Shown one piece after another: positions 1-7,857 of a DNA stretch of 33,734 nt (its first letter is position 1; each line of letters starts with the position of its first letter). This DNA comes from Desulfobacterales bacterium (GTDB taxonomy: Bacteria > Desulfobacterota > Desulfobacteria > Desulfobacterales > SpSt-501): assembly GCA_030834695.1 (NCBI GenBank), contig JAUQXK010000035.1, positions 1 to 33,734 of the forward strand, written 5' to 3'. The notes under the pieces are model-generated. The model was not told the DNA's origin. It saw only the letters and a list, made by a program, of their open reading frames with translations, and searched no databases. Both the position numbers and the translations under genes were made by a program.

Positions 1-86
1 ATATGATCTTGGCTGGCAGGAACTCTGATAGGTTTTGTCGTGGAGATATATCCAGCAGAAGCAGATTTTATCTTATTTTGACAGCT

Positions 87-704
87 TCAGATTTTTAGCT
101 GCGTGAGTATAGTCCTTTCCAGCCTCTCGGCCTCGGCTTCCAGCTGGTCCACCTTGTGACCCAATTCGGACTTAAAGGCCTCGTCCTTGAGGCTACCGAG
201 ATTGATGCGGACATTGTAGACCGCTGTGCGCACCGCCATTCGCGCTGCGAGCACGCCGGCGGCGCCGTCGGAGGCGGCGTTGGGGTTGCCTTTCGAGATC
301 ACGGCACGGCCGAGGTCCATGATCGCGAGGGCGTCCCGGGCGACCCCCAGCGGCACCAGGGCCGCCTGCTTGAAGGCCTCTTGAACCGCCCGGCTGCGGT
401 CGGCTTTCTCCGCCTCGGTGGCCTTCGGCATCTGGAACGCTTTCAGCACCTGGGCATAAGCGTCCGAATCCCGGTCGATGTCTTGCAGGAGCTTCTGGCG
501 CAGGCTCGAGGCTTTCTCGGCCACCGCACGCATTTCGGCATCCACATCTTGAAAATTCTTGCGGCCGATGGTGAGGTTCGCCACCATCTCCGTCAATGCC
601 GCGGCCAATGCGGCATTCAAGGCGGCGGAACTGCCGCCACCGGGGACGGGATCGCCGGATGCGGTTTGGGCGAGATAGTCGACGATGCTCAGGTTTTTCA
701 GCAC
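87..704 (-). CDS. fchA: Formimidoyltetrahydrofolate cyclodeaminase
   Basis: This 205-residue protein matches the cyclodeaminase (FTCD_C) family. The enzyme converts 5-formimidoyl-THF to 5,10-methenyl-THF plus ammonia in the cytoplasm. The family signature is the N-terminal PGGGSSAALNAALAAAL stretch (about residues 21-37) followed by long helices typical of this all-alpha fold. The length fits a stand-alone bacterial enzyme rather than the bifunctional animal protein. The start is GTG at 704, with GGAG inside the end of hutI; only two bases separate it from the hutI stop, so the two are probably co-translated. Downstream of imidazolonepropionase it would process the formimino group released from formiminoglutamate. 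The partner glutamate formimidoyltransferase is not in the window and may lie past the left edge. Confidence 0.9.
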   Translation of the reverse strand: MLKNLSIVDYLAQTASGDPVPGGGSSAALNAALAAALTEMVANLTIGRKNFQDVDAEMRAVAEKASSLRQKLLQDIDRDSDAYAQVLKAFQMPKATEAEKADRSRAVQEAFKQAALVPLGVARDALAIMDLGRAVISKGNPNAASDGAAGVLAARMAVRTAVYNVRINLGSLKDEAFKSELGHKVDQLEAEAERLERTILTQLKI

Positions 705-706
705 GC

Positions 707-1987
707 CTATTCTCCTTGGTCGAGTTTGTTGAAGACGAGAGTTCCTCTCTTGATCACCTTCTCCACCGTGCTCACGCCGAGGTGGTATGGGATGAAGCGG
801 TAGGACGGGTTTTCGAGAATGACGACATCCCCCTGCTTGCCGGGATCGATGCTGCCGATCATCTGCGCCCGATCCAGGGCGGCCGCGCCGTTGATTGTGA
901 GCGCGGTCACGATTTCCTCCGGCGAGAGGTTCATGTAAAGCGCCGCCAGCGCCGCAACCAGCGGGACGGACTCCGAAAAGCAGCTGCCCGGGTTGAAATC
1001 GGTGGCCAGCGCCACCGCGCAGCCGGCATCGATCATAAAGCGTCCCCTAGCGTAAGGTTCGCGCAGGCTGAAGGCGGTGGCCGGAAGCAGGGTGGCCACC
1101 ACGCCGGCTGTTGCCATGGCGCGCAGACCCTCGTCGGAGGCGTTGAGCAGATGATCGGCCGACACCGCGCCGATCTCCGCGCCGAGCTCGGCACCCCCCA
1201 GCCGGACGATCTCGTCGGCATGCAGCTTCGGCTTCAAGCCGGATTGGGCGGCACCGGTCAACAGCCGCCGGGACTGCTCGACGGAGAACACATTTTTTTC
1301 GCAAAAGACATCGCAGAACTCGGCCAGCTGCCGGCCGGCAACCTCCGGCACCACCTCTTTCAGCAGGAAGTCGATGTAATCGTCTTCGCGGCCCTTGTAT
1401 TCGGGCGGAACCGCATGCGCGCCCATGAAGGTGGGGACGACATCCAGCGGATGCAGCCGATTGAGATCGGCCATGACCTCCAGTTGTTTGATCTCGGTTG
1501 CACGGTCCAGACCGTAGCCGCTCTTGCCCTCGACCGTGGTGACCCCGAAGGACAGCATGGAGTCGAGCCGCTTGAGTCCGGCATCCGTCAATTCTTGGAA
1601 CGAAGCGCTGCGGGTGGCGGCTACCGTGCTGAGAATGCCGCCGCCGCGCTGCAGGATGTCCATGTAGCTGTCACCCTTCAACCGCCAGGCGTATTCTTCG
1701 GCCCGATCGCCGCCGAAGACGAGGTGAGTGTGGGAATCGACGAAGCCCGGCAGCACGGCCTTGCCGGAGGCGTCGATGGTTTCGAATAGCGATAAGTCTC
1801 CGCCCGAAGCCTCCAAGTCCGTCATGACCTCCGCCGTGGGGCCGACGCGGGAAATCCGTCCCTGTTCTATGACGACGGCGCCGTCCGCGATGATGCCGAG
1901 GTTCGACATCGCCCGGCCCCTTTTCGCGGCAAAGGCGCTGCAGGTCACCAATTCGGAGGCGTTTTTGATAATCAGGTTCCCGCTCAT
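707..1987 (-). CDS. hutI: Imidazolonepropionase
   Basis: This 426-residue amidohydrolase hydrolyses 4-imidazolone-5-propionate to N-formimidoyl-L-glutamate, the third step of histidine degradation. The metal-binding HxH pair lies in DSHTHLVFGG (His86 and His88). Later metal and substrate motifs are KLHADE and ATDFNPGS, all in the order expected for HutI. I place the start at ATG 1987 (MSGNLIIKNASEL). An upstream in-frame ATG at 2035 would add residues encoded by a GATACGGG repeat block and is less likely. An AGGAT Shine-Dalgarno-like sequence precedes 1987. The upstream gene is a four-helix-bundle cassette that separates hutI from hutU, and its terminal repeat reaches almost to this ribosome site. 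Distal expression therefore probably depends on read-through from hutU. Confidence 0.95.
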   Translation of the reverse strand: MSGNLIIKNASELVTCSAFAAKRGRAMSNLGIIADGAVVIEQGRISRVGPTAEVMTDLEASGGDLSLFETIDASGKAVLPGFVDSHTHLVFGGDRAEEYAWRLKGDSYMDILQRGGGILSTVAATRSASFQELTDAGLKRLDSMLSFGVTTVEGKSGYGLDRATEIKQLEVMADLNRLHPLDVVPTFMGAHAVPPEYKGREDDYIDFLLKEVVPEVAGRQLAEFCDVFCEKNVFSVEQSRRLLTGAAQSGLKPKLHADEIVRLGGAELGAEIGAVSADHLLNASDEGLRAMATAGVVATLLPATAFSLREPYARGRFMIDAGCAVALATDFNPGSCFSESVPLVAALAALYMNLSPEEIVTALTINGAAALDRAQMIGSIDPGKQGDVVILENPSYRFIPYHLGVSTVEKVIKRGTLVFNKLDQGE

Positions 1988-1997
1988 GAGGTGATCC

Positions 1998-2512
1998 TGG
2001 ATACGGGATACGAGATACGGGATAACAGCCTTCATGCTCCCACGCCATCACTACTTTTTGCTTTGGTGACTCTCCTCGACCGATTTTCTAAAATTATGCA
2101 ATTTCTTTCCAAGGGTGTTTAACCTATCGCTCAAATTGCTGTAAAGGTCTTTACTGGATAGAGAGCCTGTTTCAAAAAGAGTTTCCAAATGGTCGAGCGT
2201 TTCATCATTCGACGCGATGGCATAACTGAGGAAACGAAGGAATTCCTGTTTGCACTCTCGGCGCCCGTAACCCTCGACTATGGTTGATTTAACCGACTTT
2301 ATCGATTTGCGTATCTGGCTTCCTTCCTCGAACATCTCGAATTTCGGTAATGCCTCGATGGTCATGCGGTGGCTATCAATTACAAGTTCTTTCGCAAGCT
2401 GCCATATTTCAAGCTTCTTGTAACTCATAGACACCTTCCCTCATCCAACCCCGTATCGAGTATCTCTTCTCTTCTTCTATCCCGTATCCCGCATCCAGTA
2501 TCTCTTCGCTAT
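1998..2512. mobile_element. Inverted-repeat-bounded four-helix-bundle cassette
   Basis: A block of about 0.5 kb between hutU and hutI contains one gene (2051-2428) flanked by related repeats in opposite orientation. The left end at 1999-2023 reads GGATACGGGATACGAG followed by ATACGGGAT. The right end at about 2490-2512, read on the minus strand, is GGATGCGGGATACGGG followed by AT. The two 16-mers match at 14 positions. A second, looser copy lies at 2452-2468 (CCCGTATCGAGTATCTC). The block fits between the hutU stop and the hutI ribosome site. No transposase is present, so any mobility would be non-autonomous. That it is an insertion is inferred from the symmetry and placement. Confidence 0.5.
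2051..2428 (-). CDS. Four helix bundle protein (23S rRNA intervening-sequence protein family)
   Basis: This 125-residue protein begins [16 protein letters not shown] and contains [24 protein letters not shown] and [17 protein letters not shown]-type segments. These are hallmarks of the S23/IVP four-helix-bundle family, related to the Avd protein of diversity-generating retroelements. Family members occur in 23S rRNA intervening sequences and scattered through genomes; their biochemical role is unsettled. ATG 2428 is preferred over GTG 2434 because AAGG lies five bases upstream of the ATG. The gene sits between hutU and hutI and has no obvious link to histidine metabolism. Its base composition is visibly more AT-rich than the neighbouring hut genes, which supports acquisition. 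Confidence 0.85.
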   Translation of the reverse strand: MSYKKLEIWQLAKELVIDSHRMTIEALPKFEMFEEGSQIRKSIKSVKSTIVEGYGRRECKQEFLRFLSYAIASNDETLDHLETLFETGSLSSKDLYSNLSDRLNTLGKKLHNFRKSVEESHQSKK

Positions 2513-2521
2513 TTCTCCCTC

Positions 2522-4564
2522 TTACTTTTGCTTCACGAATGCCTTGGCCACCAATTCTGCCAGCAGGCCCTCATCGGCCAGATACGGCAGCGTGATGTGG
2601 TCCGAGCCGGCGCGCAGTTCGTTGTATTGGATGCAGGTTTCGATGGACGGCTCGTTGCGGGCCCAGGCGCGGCGGGCGACCCCGCCCATGACGTCCCAGG
2701 GGATGGCGCGGCGGATGATTTCGTCGACGCGCGCGCTGCCGTCCAGCACCAGCCCGAAGCCGCCGTTGACGGCCTTGCCGATGCCCACACCGCCGCCGTT
2801 GTGAAGCGCCACCAGACTCAGCCCGCGGGCGGCGTTGCCGGCAAAGCAGTGGGTGGCCATATCGGCCATGATGTTGCTCCCGTCATAGATGTTGGCGGTC
2901 TCCCGGAAGGGCGAGTCCGTGCCGCCGGTGTCGTGGTGGTCGCGGCCGAGCATGACCGGTCCGATCTCCCCGGCTCTGACCATTTCATTGAATTTAAGCG
3001 CGATCTTCATGCGGCCCAGGGCGTCCTGGTAAAGGATGCGCGCCCGGGTGCCGACCACCAGCCGGTTCTTCAAGGCATCTCGGATCCAGTTGTAGTTGTC
3101 GCGGTCCTGGAAGCGTCGATCGGGGTCGATGCACGCCATGGCGGCCTGGTCGGTCTTGGCAAGATCTTCATCTTTCCCGCTCAGGCAGACCCAGCGGAAG
3201 GGCCCGTAGCCGTAGTCGAAAAGGATCGGCCCCATGATGTCTTCGACATAGGACTGGAAGATGAAGCCGTCGAGCGGGCTCTCGCCGTTTTTGCAGATGT
3301 CCCTGACACCGGCGTCATAGACCGCCTTGAGAAAGCTGTTGCCGTAGTCGAAGAAGTAGGTCCCGCTTTCGGACAGCGTCTTGATGAGCTCGTAGTGATG
3401 CCGCAGGGTCGCATCCACCATTTCCTTGAATCCGGCATGGCCGCTGCGCAGCAGCTCCGTGCGCTGCTCGAAGCTGATCCCCTGGGGGCAGTAGCCGCCC
3501 TCGTAGACCGCGTGGCACGAGGTCTGGTCCGAGAGCAGATCGATCTTGACGTCATGGTGGACCGCATACTCCAGCAGGTCGACCACATTGCCGTGAAAGG
3601 CGATGGCTCGACTCTGGCGTTTGCGCCGGTATTCGGCCGCGGCGGCGAATGCCTCGGCCGGATTGTCCGTCACCTGGTCGATCCAGCCCTGGTCGAGGCG
3701 GGTTTTGATGCGCGAGTGGTCCACTTCGGCGATGATGCCGACCCCGTTGGCGATGACGACGGCCTTGCCCTGGGCGCCGCTCATGCCGCCCAGCCCCGAG
3801 GTCACGAACAGCCGCCCGGAGAGGTCCTGGTCCGCCGGGATGCCGAGTTTGGCGCGGCCGGCGTTCAGGATCGTGCTGTAGGTGCCGTGCACGATGCCCT
3901 GGGGTCCGATGTACATCCAGCCGCCGGCGGTCATCTGCCCGTAGTTGGCCACCCCCAGGGCCATGGCGCGGTGCCAGTTCTCCGGGTCGTCGAAGCAGCC
4001 CACCATCAGGGCGTTGGTGATGATGACCCGCGGGGCTTCGGGCGAGGAAGCAAAAAGACCCACGGGGTGGCCGGATGCCATGACCAAGGTCTGCTCGCGG
4101 GTCAGCACCTCGAGGTAGCGCTTGATCAGCCGGTACTGCATCCAGTTCTGGCAGACCTGGCCGGTTTCGCCGTAGGTCACGAGCTCATAGGGGTAGAGGC
4201 CCACCTCGAAGTCCAGGTTGTTGTCGATCATCACCTGGCAGGCCCGGCCCTCGATGCAGGCGCCGCGGTAATCGTCGACGGGCCGGCCATAGAGGCGGCC
4301 GGGCGGCCGGAAGCGGTAGCCGTAGATCCGCCCGCGCGTCAGGAGCTCCTCCAGGAACTCCGGCGCCAGCGTGCCGTGCCACTTCTCGGGGATGTAGCGC
4401 AGCGCATTCTTGAGCGCGAGATTGGTGTCCTTTCGGGACAGGTTGAAATGCCGCGCCGGCGCCCGGCGGATTCCATGAACGAACTCGGGCATGGGCGGCA
4501 GCTCGTCGAACAGCGCCCCGAGGTGGATTTGCATGGAGTTGGTGATGTCGGTGTTGGTGATCAC
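2522..4564 (-). CDS. hutU: Urocanate hydratase, long form
   Basis: This 680-residue urocanase hydrates urocanate to imidazolonepropionate with tightly bound NAD+. The NAD-binding signature GLGGMSGAQ is at about residues 257-265, followed by the Rossmann-type GKAVVIANGVGIIAEVD region. The conserved Cys-containing segment near DYGNSFLKAVYDAGV and the late HNGGGVGIGKAVNGG motif are also present. At 680 residues it is longer than the roughly 555-residue Pseudomonas-type enzyme and resembles the long form known from eukaryotes and some bacteria. The start is GTG 4564, with AAGGAAGG five bases upstream. It is the first gene of a minus-strand unit with hutI and the cyclodeaminase. A 21-bp dyad just upstream is a candidate operator or leader hairpin. 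Confidence 0.95.
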   Translation of the reverse strand: MITNTDITNSMQIHLGALFDELPPMPEFVHGIRRAPARHFNLSRKDTNLALKNALRYIPEKWHGTLAPEFLEELLTRGRIYGYRFRPPGRLYGRPVDDYRGACIEGRACQVMIDNNLDFEVGLYPYELVTYGETGQVCQNWMQYRLIKRYLEVLTREQTLVMASGHPVGLFASSPEAPRVIITNALMVGCFDDPENWHRAMALGVANYGQMTAGGWMYIGPQGIVHGTYSTILNAGRAKLGIPADQDLSGRLFVTSGLGGMSGAQGKAVVIANGVGIIAEVDHSRIKTRLDQGWIDQVTDNPAEAFAAAAEYRRKRQSRAIAFHGNVVDLLEYAVHHDVKIDLLSDQTSCHAVYEGGYCPQGISFEQRTELLRSGHAGFKEMVDATLRHHYELIKTLSESGTYFFDYGNSFLKAVYDAGVRDICKNGESPLDGFIFQSYVEDIMGPILFDYGYGPFRWVCLSGKDEDLAKTDQAAMACIDPDRRFQDRDNYNWIRDALKNRLVVGTRARILYQDALGRMKIALKFNEMVRAGEIGPVMLGRDHHDTGGTDSPFRETANIYDGSNIMADMATHCFAGNAARGLSLVALHNGGGVGIGKAVNGGFGLVLDGSARVDEIIRRAIPWDVMGGVARRAWARNEPSIETCIQYNELRAGSDHITLPYLADEGLLAELVAKAFVKQK

Positions 4565-4569
4565 GATGA

Positions 4570-4577
4570 CCTTCCTT
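4570..4577 (-). promoter_or_regulatory. Shine-Dalgarno deciding the hutU GTG start
   Basis: The minus-strand sequence AAGGAAGG lies five bases before GTG 4564. No ATG in the frame is better placed, so the GTG start is preferred. Confidence 0.7.
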
Positions 4578-4579
4578 TT

Positions 4580-4600
4580 GAAATCGCATATTGCGACTTC
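4580..4600. promoter_or_regulatory. 21-bp dyad upstream of hutU, candidate operator
   Basis: The plus strand reads GAAATCGCATATTGCGACTT followed by C. This is an inverted repeat GAAnTCGCA - TAT - TGCGAnTTC with one unpaired position per arm. It lies immediately upstream of the hutU Shine-Dalgarno. The position suits either repressor binding close to the start or a small leader hairpin. No regulator of HutC type is encoded in the window, so the binding protein is unknown. Confidence 0.45.
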
Positions 4601-4687
4601 AAGTTGGTTACCTCGACGATTACCTAATATAGAACTTGATGCAATTCAACACACGAGCGAGAGGCTGAAACAGCAGCAAATTCGAGT

Positions 4688-5839
4688 CTATTGTTGCTTC
4701 CAGGATGGGACATATTCCCGGGCCTGGGCGAACATGGCGATCACCTTTTCCGCGGACACGTCCGGCTGGATGTTGTGGCAGGACGAGAACACATACCCGC
4801 CGCCGCGGCCCAGGGTTTCGATCAAGCCCTCGACCATTTTCCGGATGTCTGCCACGGTGCCGAACGGCATGGTTTTCTGGGAGTCGGTGCCGCCCCAAAA
4901 GACCAGCTTCCCGGCGTATTTCTTTTTGAGAACCACCGGGTCCATGCCGCGGGCGGTGACCTGGACGGGGTTGATGATGTCCACGCCGATCTCGACCAGA
5001 TCGTCCAGGATATCCACGATGGAGCCGCACGAGTGGAACATGAGCTTGGCCGGGGTGAGCTCGCGCACGCGGCGGAAGAACCGGGCGTGCCGGGGCTTGA
5101 TGTAGCGCCGATAGTGATCGTAGCTGACCTGGAGTCCGGTCTGGCTGCCGAGGTCGTCGCCGCAGCGAACTACATCCACCTCGGCGCCGAACCGCTCGAG
5201 CTCGCGCTCGGCGATGCGCAGAGTGATCTCGAGGACCGCATCGAAGAGCGCTTCAAGCACATCGGCCCCGAGGATGAAATCCGTGTACCAGCCCTCGAAC
5301 CCTCGAACGAACTGCGTCAGATGCACAAAAGGCGCAGGCAGCGTCAGCACGGCCGCCGCCTCCGTTTGAGACCGGATCCAGTCCAGCCGTTCCCGCATCC
5401 CGTTCAAAAGGCCGGGGTCTTCAGGGTCGGGCCAGGGGTAGCGGGCCACATCCACCACCGTGATAGGTCCGGCGAGCGGTGCCGAGCGCTGGTCGTAGTA
5501 GTAGCCGCCCTCCGGGTGAACGCGTTCGACCCCCCACATGTCGCGGTAGGCACGGGGACCGAGCTCGGCCGCCAGCCCACGGGTCGGTGATCCCAGGATG
5601 ATGGCGCGGGTGTCGATCCCGAGCTTCCGCAATACGGCCTCGTCCAGCACGGCCGCTCGGGTCATACGCTGCATGATCTCGGTTTGGGATTCGATGCCGA
5701 AATAGGCTTTCAGCCGCTCGTAGCCCTCCACGACGATGGAGCTGTCATGCGTGCCGCCGAGGTCCAATGGGACCCGGTCTGTCTCTTCGTGGCTGAGCGC
5801 TTTCAGGATCCGTTCTCGGCTTGTCAGATTTTCATGCAT
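4688..5839 (-). CDS. Uroporphyrinogen decarboxylase-family (URO-D) protein, methyltransferase-like
   Basis: This 383-residue protein has the URO-D TIM-barrel fold shared by HemE and by corrinoid-dependent methyltransferases such as MtaA/MtbA. It begins LTSRERILKALSHEETDRVPLDLGG, as is typical of the methyltransferase-like branch. A zinc-site pattern HxC...C is visible: His269 and Cys271 in FHSCGS and Cys354 in SSCHN. That pattern is known from the CoM methyltransferases and argues against haem synthesis. There is no corrinoid protein in the window. It is divergent from the regulator/URO-D fusion at 6034 and so probably belongs to the same island. Alternatively it could be transcribed with hutU (123-bp gap). 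The substrate cannot be read from the sequence. Confidence 0.85.
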   Translation of the reverse strand: MHENLTSRERILKALSHEETDRVPLDLGGTHDSSIVVEGYERLKAYFGIESQTEIMQRMTRAAVLDEAVLRKLGIDTRAIILGSPTRGLAAELGPRAYRDMWGVERVHPEGGYYYDQRSAPLAGPITVVDVARYPWPDPEDPGLLNGMRERLDWIRSQTEAAAVLTLPAPFVHLTQFVRGFEGWYTDFILGADVLEALFDAVLEITLRIAERELERFGAEVDVVRCGDDLGSQTGLQVSYDHYRRYIKPRHARFFRRVRELTPAKLMFHSCGSIVDILDDLVEIGVDIINPVQVTARGMDPVVLKKKYAGKLVFWGGTDSQKTMPFGTVADIRKMVEGLIETLGRGGGYVFSSCHNIQPDVSAEKVIAMFAQAREYVPSWKQQ

Positions 5840-6033
5840 TGACGCTCTGCCCCAAATCTGTTCGGACGGTTTGTTTAAATCTTGATTTATCTTTTTATCA
5901 GTAAGTTATCATCTGCTTCAAGCAAAAAATCATGCAGCGTCGCATGCCTTCAGCATGCCGATTGGAAGAGATTATGGCTTGACAGACTGGTAAGATGTAG
6001 GATATCTGACAACCATTACTTCGGGGGTTTTCG
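5840..6033. promoter_or_regulatory. Divergent control region with phased CATGC boxes
   Basis: These 194 bases separate the divergent URO-D gene and the fusion regulator. Three CATGC boxes occur at 5931, 5943 and 5954, spaced 12 and 11 bases apart, about one helical turn. The last two are within perfect GCATGC palindromes (5942-5947 and 5953-5958). FadR-type GntR regulators commonly bind short palindromes near their own promoter, so autoregulation here is a reasonable inference. Confidence 0.45.
5979..6007 (+). promoter_or_regulatory. Probable promoter of the regulator-transketolase-TRAP operon
   Basis: A perfect -35 box TTGACA is at 5979-5984. It is followed after 17 bases by ATATCT at 6002-6007, or after 18 by TATCTG, as a weak -10. 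It lies 25 bases downstream of the CATGC boxes and about 30 bases upstream of ATG 6034, which has a GGGGG Shine-Dalgarno-like run. Confidence 0.5.
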
Positions 6034-7851
6034 ATGGCCGTCAGACCGCTGAAACCCATCAAGAAAGAAAGCGTGCGGGTCCAGGTTTTCCGCCAGTTGC
6101 GCGATCAGGTGCTGCGCCGCACCTGGGCGCCTGGAACCAAAATTCCCTCCGAGCACGACCTCTCCCGGACCATGGGCGTCAGCCGGGTCTCCATCCGTGA
6201 AGGCATCCAGCACCTGGTCTCCCTCGGCATTCTCGAAACCCGCCACGGCGAAGGCACCTTCGTCCGCGAACTTAGCGGGGAGATCTACTTCAATTCCCTC
6301 ATTCCCCTGATGGCGCTGGACGAGACCGACATCTTCCATGTTCTGGAATATCGCCGGATCGTCGAGAAAGGTACCGCCGCGCTGGCCGCTGAGCGCGTCA
6401 CCGATCAAGACCTGGCAGAGATGGAGGCCGTCTACGACCGGATGGTCCGAGCCCAGGACGACGTGGCCGAATTCGCGCGGGCGGATCTTGAGTTCCATCT
6501 CGTCGTGGCCAAGGCCACCGGCAATTCCGTGCTGATCAAAGTCAACAACGTCCTGCGCAGCGTTCTGAGCGTTTCCATGGAGAACATCGTCAGCACACTC
6601 GGGATGCACGATGGGCTGCACTACCACCGCTTGCTGATCGAAGCGGTGAAGTCCCGCAACGCGCCGGAGGCCGAACGGCTCATGGAAGAGCACGTGGTCA
6701 GAACCATTGAGCGCCTCAGGCGCGAAGCCGGCACGGCCGCGCGCGGGACCCCGGCCGCCGGGGCCGCCTTGCCGCGCGCCGGCATCGAGGAGCGGCTGGC
6801 CCTGCACCGCGCCTTCTGGGCCCGCGAAAACCAACCCCGGCCGCTGGCTTCCTTCCGCGTAGGCGATTTTTTCTTCTCGCGCCATTTTCTGGCCGCCCGC
6901 GGGCTGCTCGAGCCGGACAAACCCATCACGCCGGAAATGCTCGATGTGGCCGCCTTCATTCCGGACTACGAGCGCATGTTCCAGGAGTCGGAGGCGATCG
7001 GACAGGACGGCTTCTGGACGGGAGAGCCCTTCACCGGCATCCCATGGATGGAGGCCATGCTGGGCTGCGCCGTCCGCGCGGGGCGCGAGAGCTTTACGTC
7101 CCGGCCCTGGCTGTCGTCACCGGCCGAGGCGCTCGAAAAAGTGGGTTTCGACCCGGAGAACCCCTGGCTGAAAAAATACCTCGAATTCACGACCGCCCTC
7201 GTGCAGCAGAGCCGCGGCCGATTCCCGGTGGGCATGCCCATCCTGCGCGGACCGACCGACATGATCGGCGCACTCCTGGGCCAGCGGGAAATGGTGCTCG
7301 ACCTCATGATGGAAGACCCGGCGGTCATGCGCCGGTTGATCGAGCGGGTCACCCGCGCGTTTCTGTCCGTTATAGGTGCCCAGCGCCGGCTGATCCCGGA
7401 TTTCCACGGCGGAAACGCCCTGGGTTTCTATCACGTCTGGGCGCCCGGTCCCTCCATCTGGTTTCAGGACGACCTTTCGGCCATTCTGTCCCCGAAGCTT
7501 TACCGTGAGTTCTTCCTCGATGCGGCGCGCATGATCCTTGGGGGCCATCCTTACACCGCTTTCCATCTGCACCCGGCTTCCTTCTTCATCATCGATGAGT
7601 TGCGCGGCCTGGAGGACCTTAAGGTCATCGAGGTGAATAAGGACATCGGCGGCCCGGGCGTCCAGGAGATGCTGCCGGTCTTGAGCAAAGTCATGCAGAC
7701 GCGGGGCCTGATCCTCTGGGGCGACCTCACCATCGAGGACCTGGAAGTAGTCAAGCGTAACCTTCCCTGCCGGGGTCTCTGCCTAAACGTGGTCGCACCG
7801 ACCCTCGCAGAGGCGCACGAACGCCGCAACTATATTCATAAATGGGAGTGA
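6034..7851 (+). CDS. GntR/FadR-type regulator fused to a URO-D domain
   Basis: This 605-residue protein joins two families in one uninterrupted frame. Residues about 10-75 are a GntR winged helix (IPSEHDLSRTMGVSRVSIRE, then GILETRHGEGTFVRE). Residues about 95-230 are an FCD ligand domain with the metal-type DLEFH motif and later histidines (LHYHR, MEEH). An Ala/Pro/Gly-rich linker follows. Residues about 250-605 are a URO-D barrel (DYERMFQESEAIGQDGFW; LRGPTDMIGALLGQREMVLD; FHLHPASFFIIDEL). In this barrel the zinc-site HxC is His511-x-His513, and Cys583 lies near the expected third position. Metal binding and catalysis may therefore differ, and it may act as a sensor. The next gene starts six bases after the stop, so it heads the transketolase/TRAP operon. 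Homologues of each half are common; this combination is unusual to me. Confidence 0.85.
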   Translation: MAVRPLKPIKKESVRVQVFRQLRDQVLRRTWAPGTKIPSEHDLSRTMGVSRVSIREGIQHLVSLGILETRHGEGTFVRELSGEIYFNSLIPLMALDETDIFHVLEYRRIVEKGTAALAAERVTDQDLAEMEAVYDRMVRAQDDVAEFARADLEFHLVVAKATGNSVLIKVNNVLRSVLSVSMENIVSTLGMHDGLHYHRLLIEAVKSRNAPEAERLMEEHVVRTIERLRREAGTAARGTPAAGAALPRAGIEERLALHRAFWARENQPRPLASFRVGDFFFSRHFLAARGLLEPDKPITPEMLDVAAFIPDYERMFQESEAIGQDGFWTGEPFTGIPWMEAMLGCAVRAGRESFTSRPWLSSPAEALEKVGFDPENPWLKKYLEFTTALVQQSRGRFPVGMPILRGPTDMIGALLGQREMVLDLMMEDPAVMRRLIERVTRAFLSVIGAQRRLIPDFHGGNALGFYHVWAPGPSIWFQDDLSAILSPKLYREFFLDAARMILGGHPYTAFHLHPASFFIIDELRGLEDLKVIEVNKDIGGPGVQEMLPVLSKVMQTRGLILWGDLTIEDLEVVKRNLPCRGLCLNVVAPTLAEAHERRNYIHKWE

Positions 7852-7857
7852 TCGTTC

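Noticed and set aside
1-86. Possible gene end or RNA gene at the left edge
   Set aside because: The AT-rich 86 bases show no frame with recognisable content, no tRNA-like arms and no clear hairpin.
2369-4627. Very long open frame on the plus strand opposite hutU
   Set aside because: It is Val/Ala/Gly/His/Asp-biased antisense translation of a GC-rich gene. hutU itself has clear NAD and catalytic motifs, and no ribosome site precedes the antisense frame.
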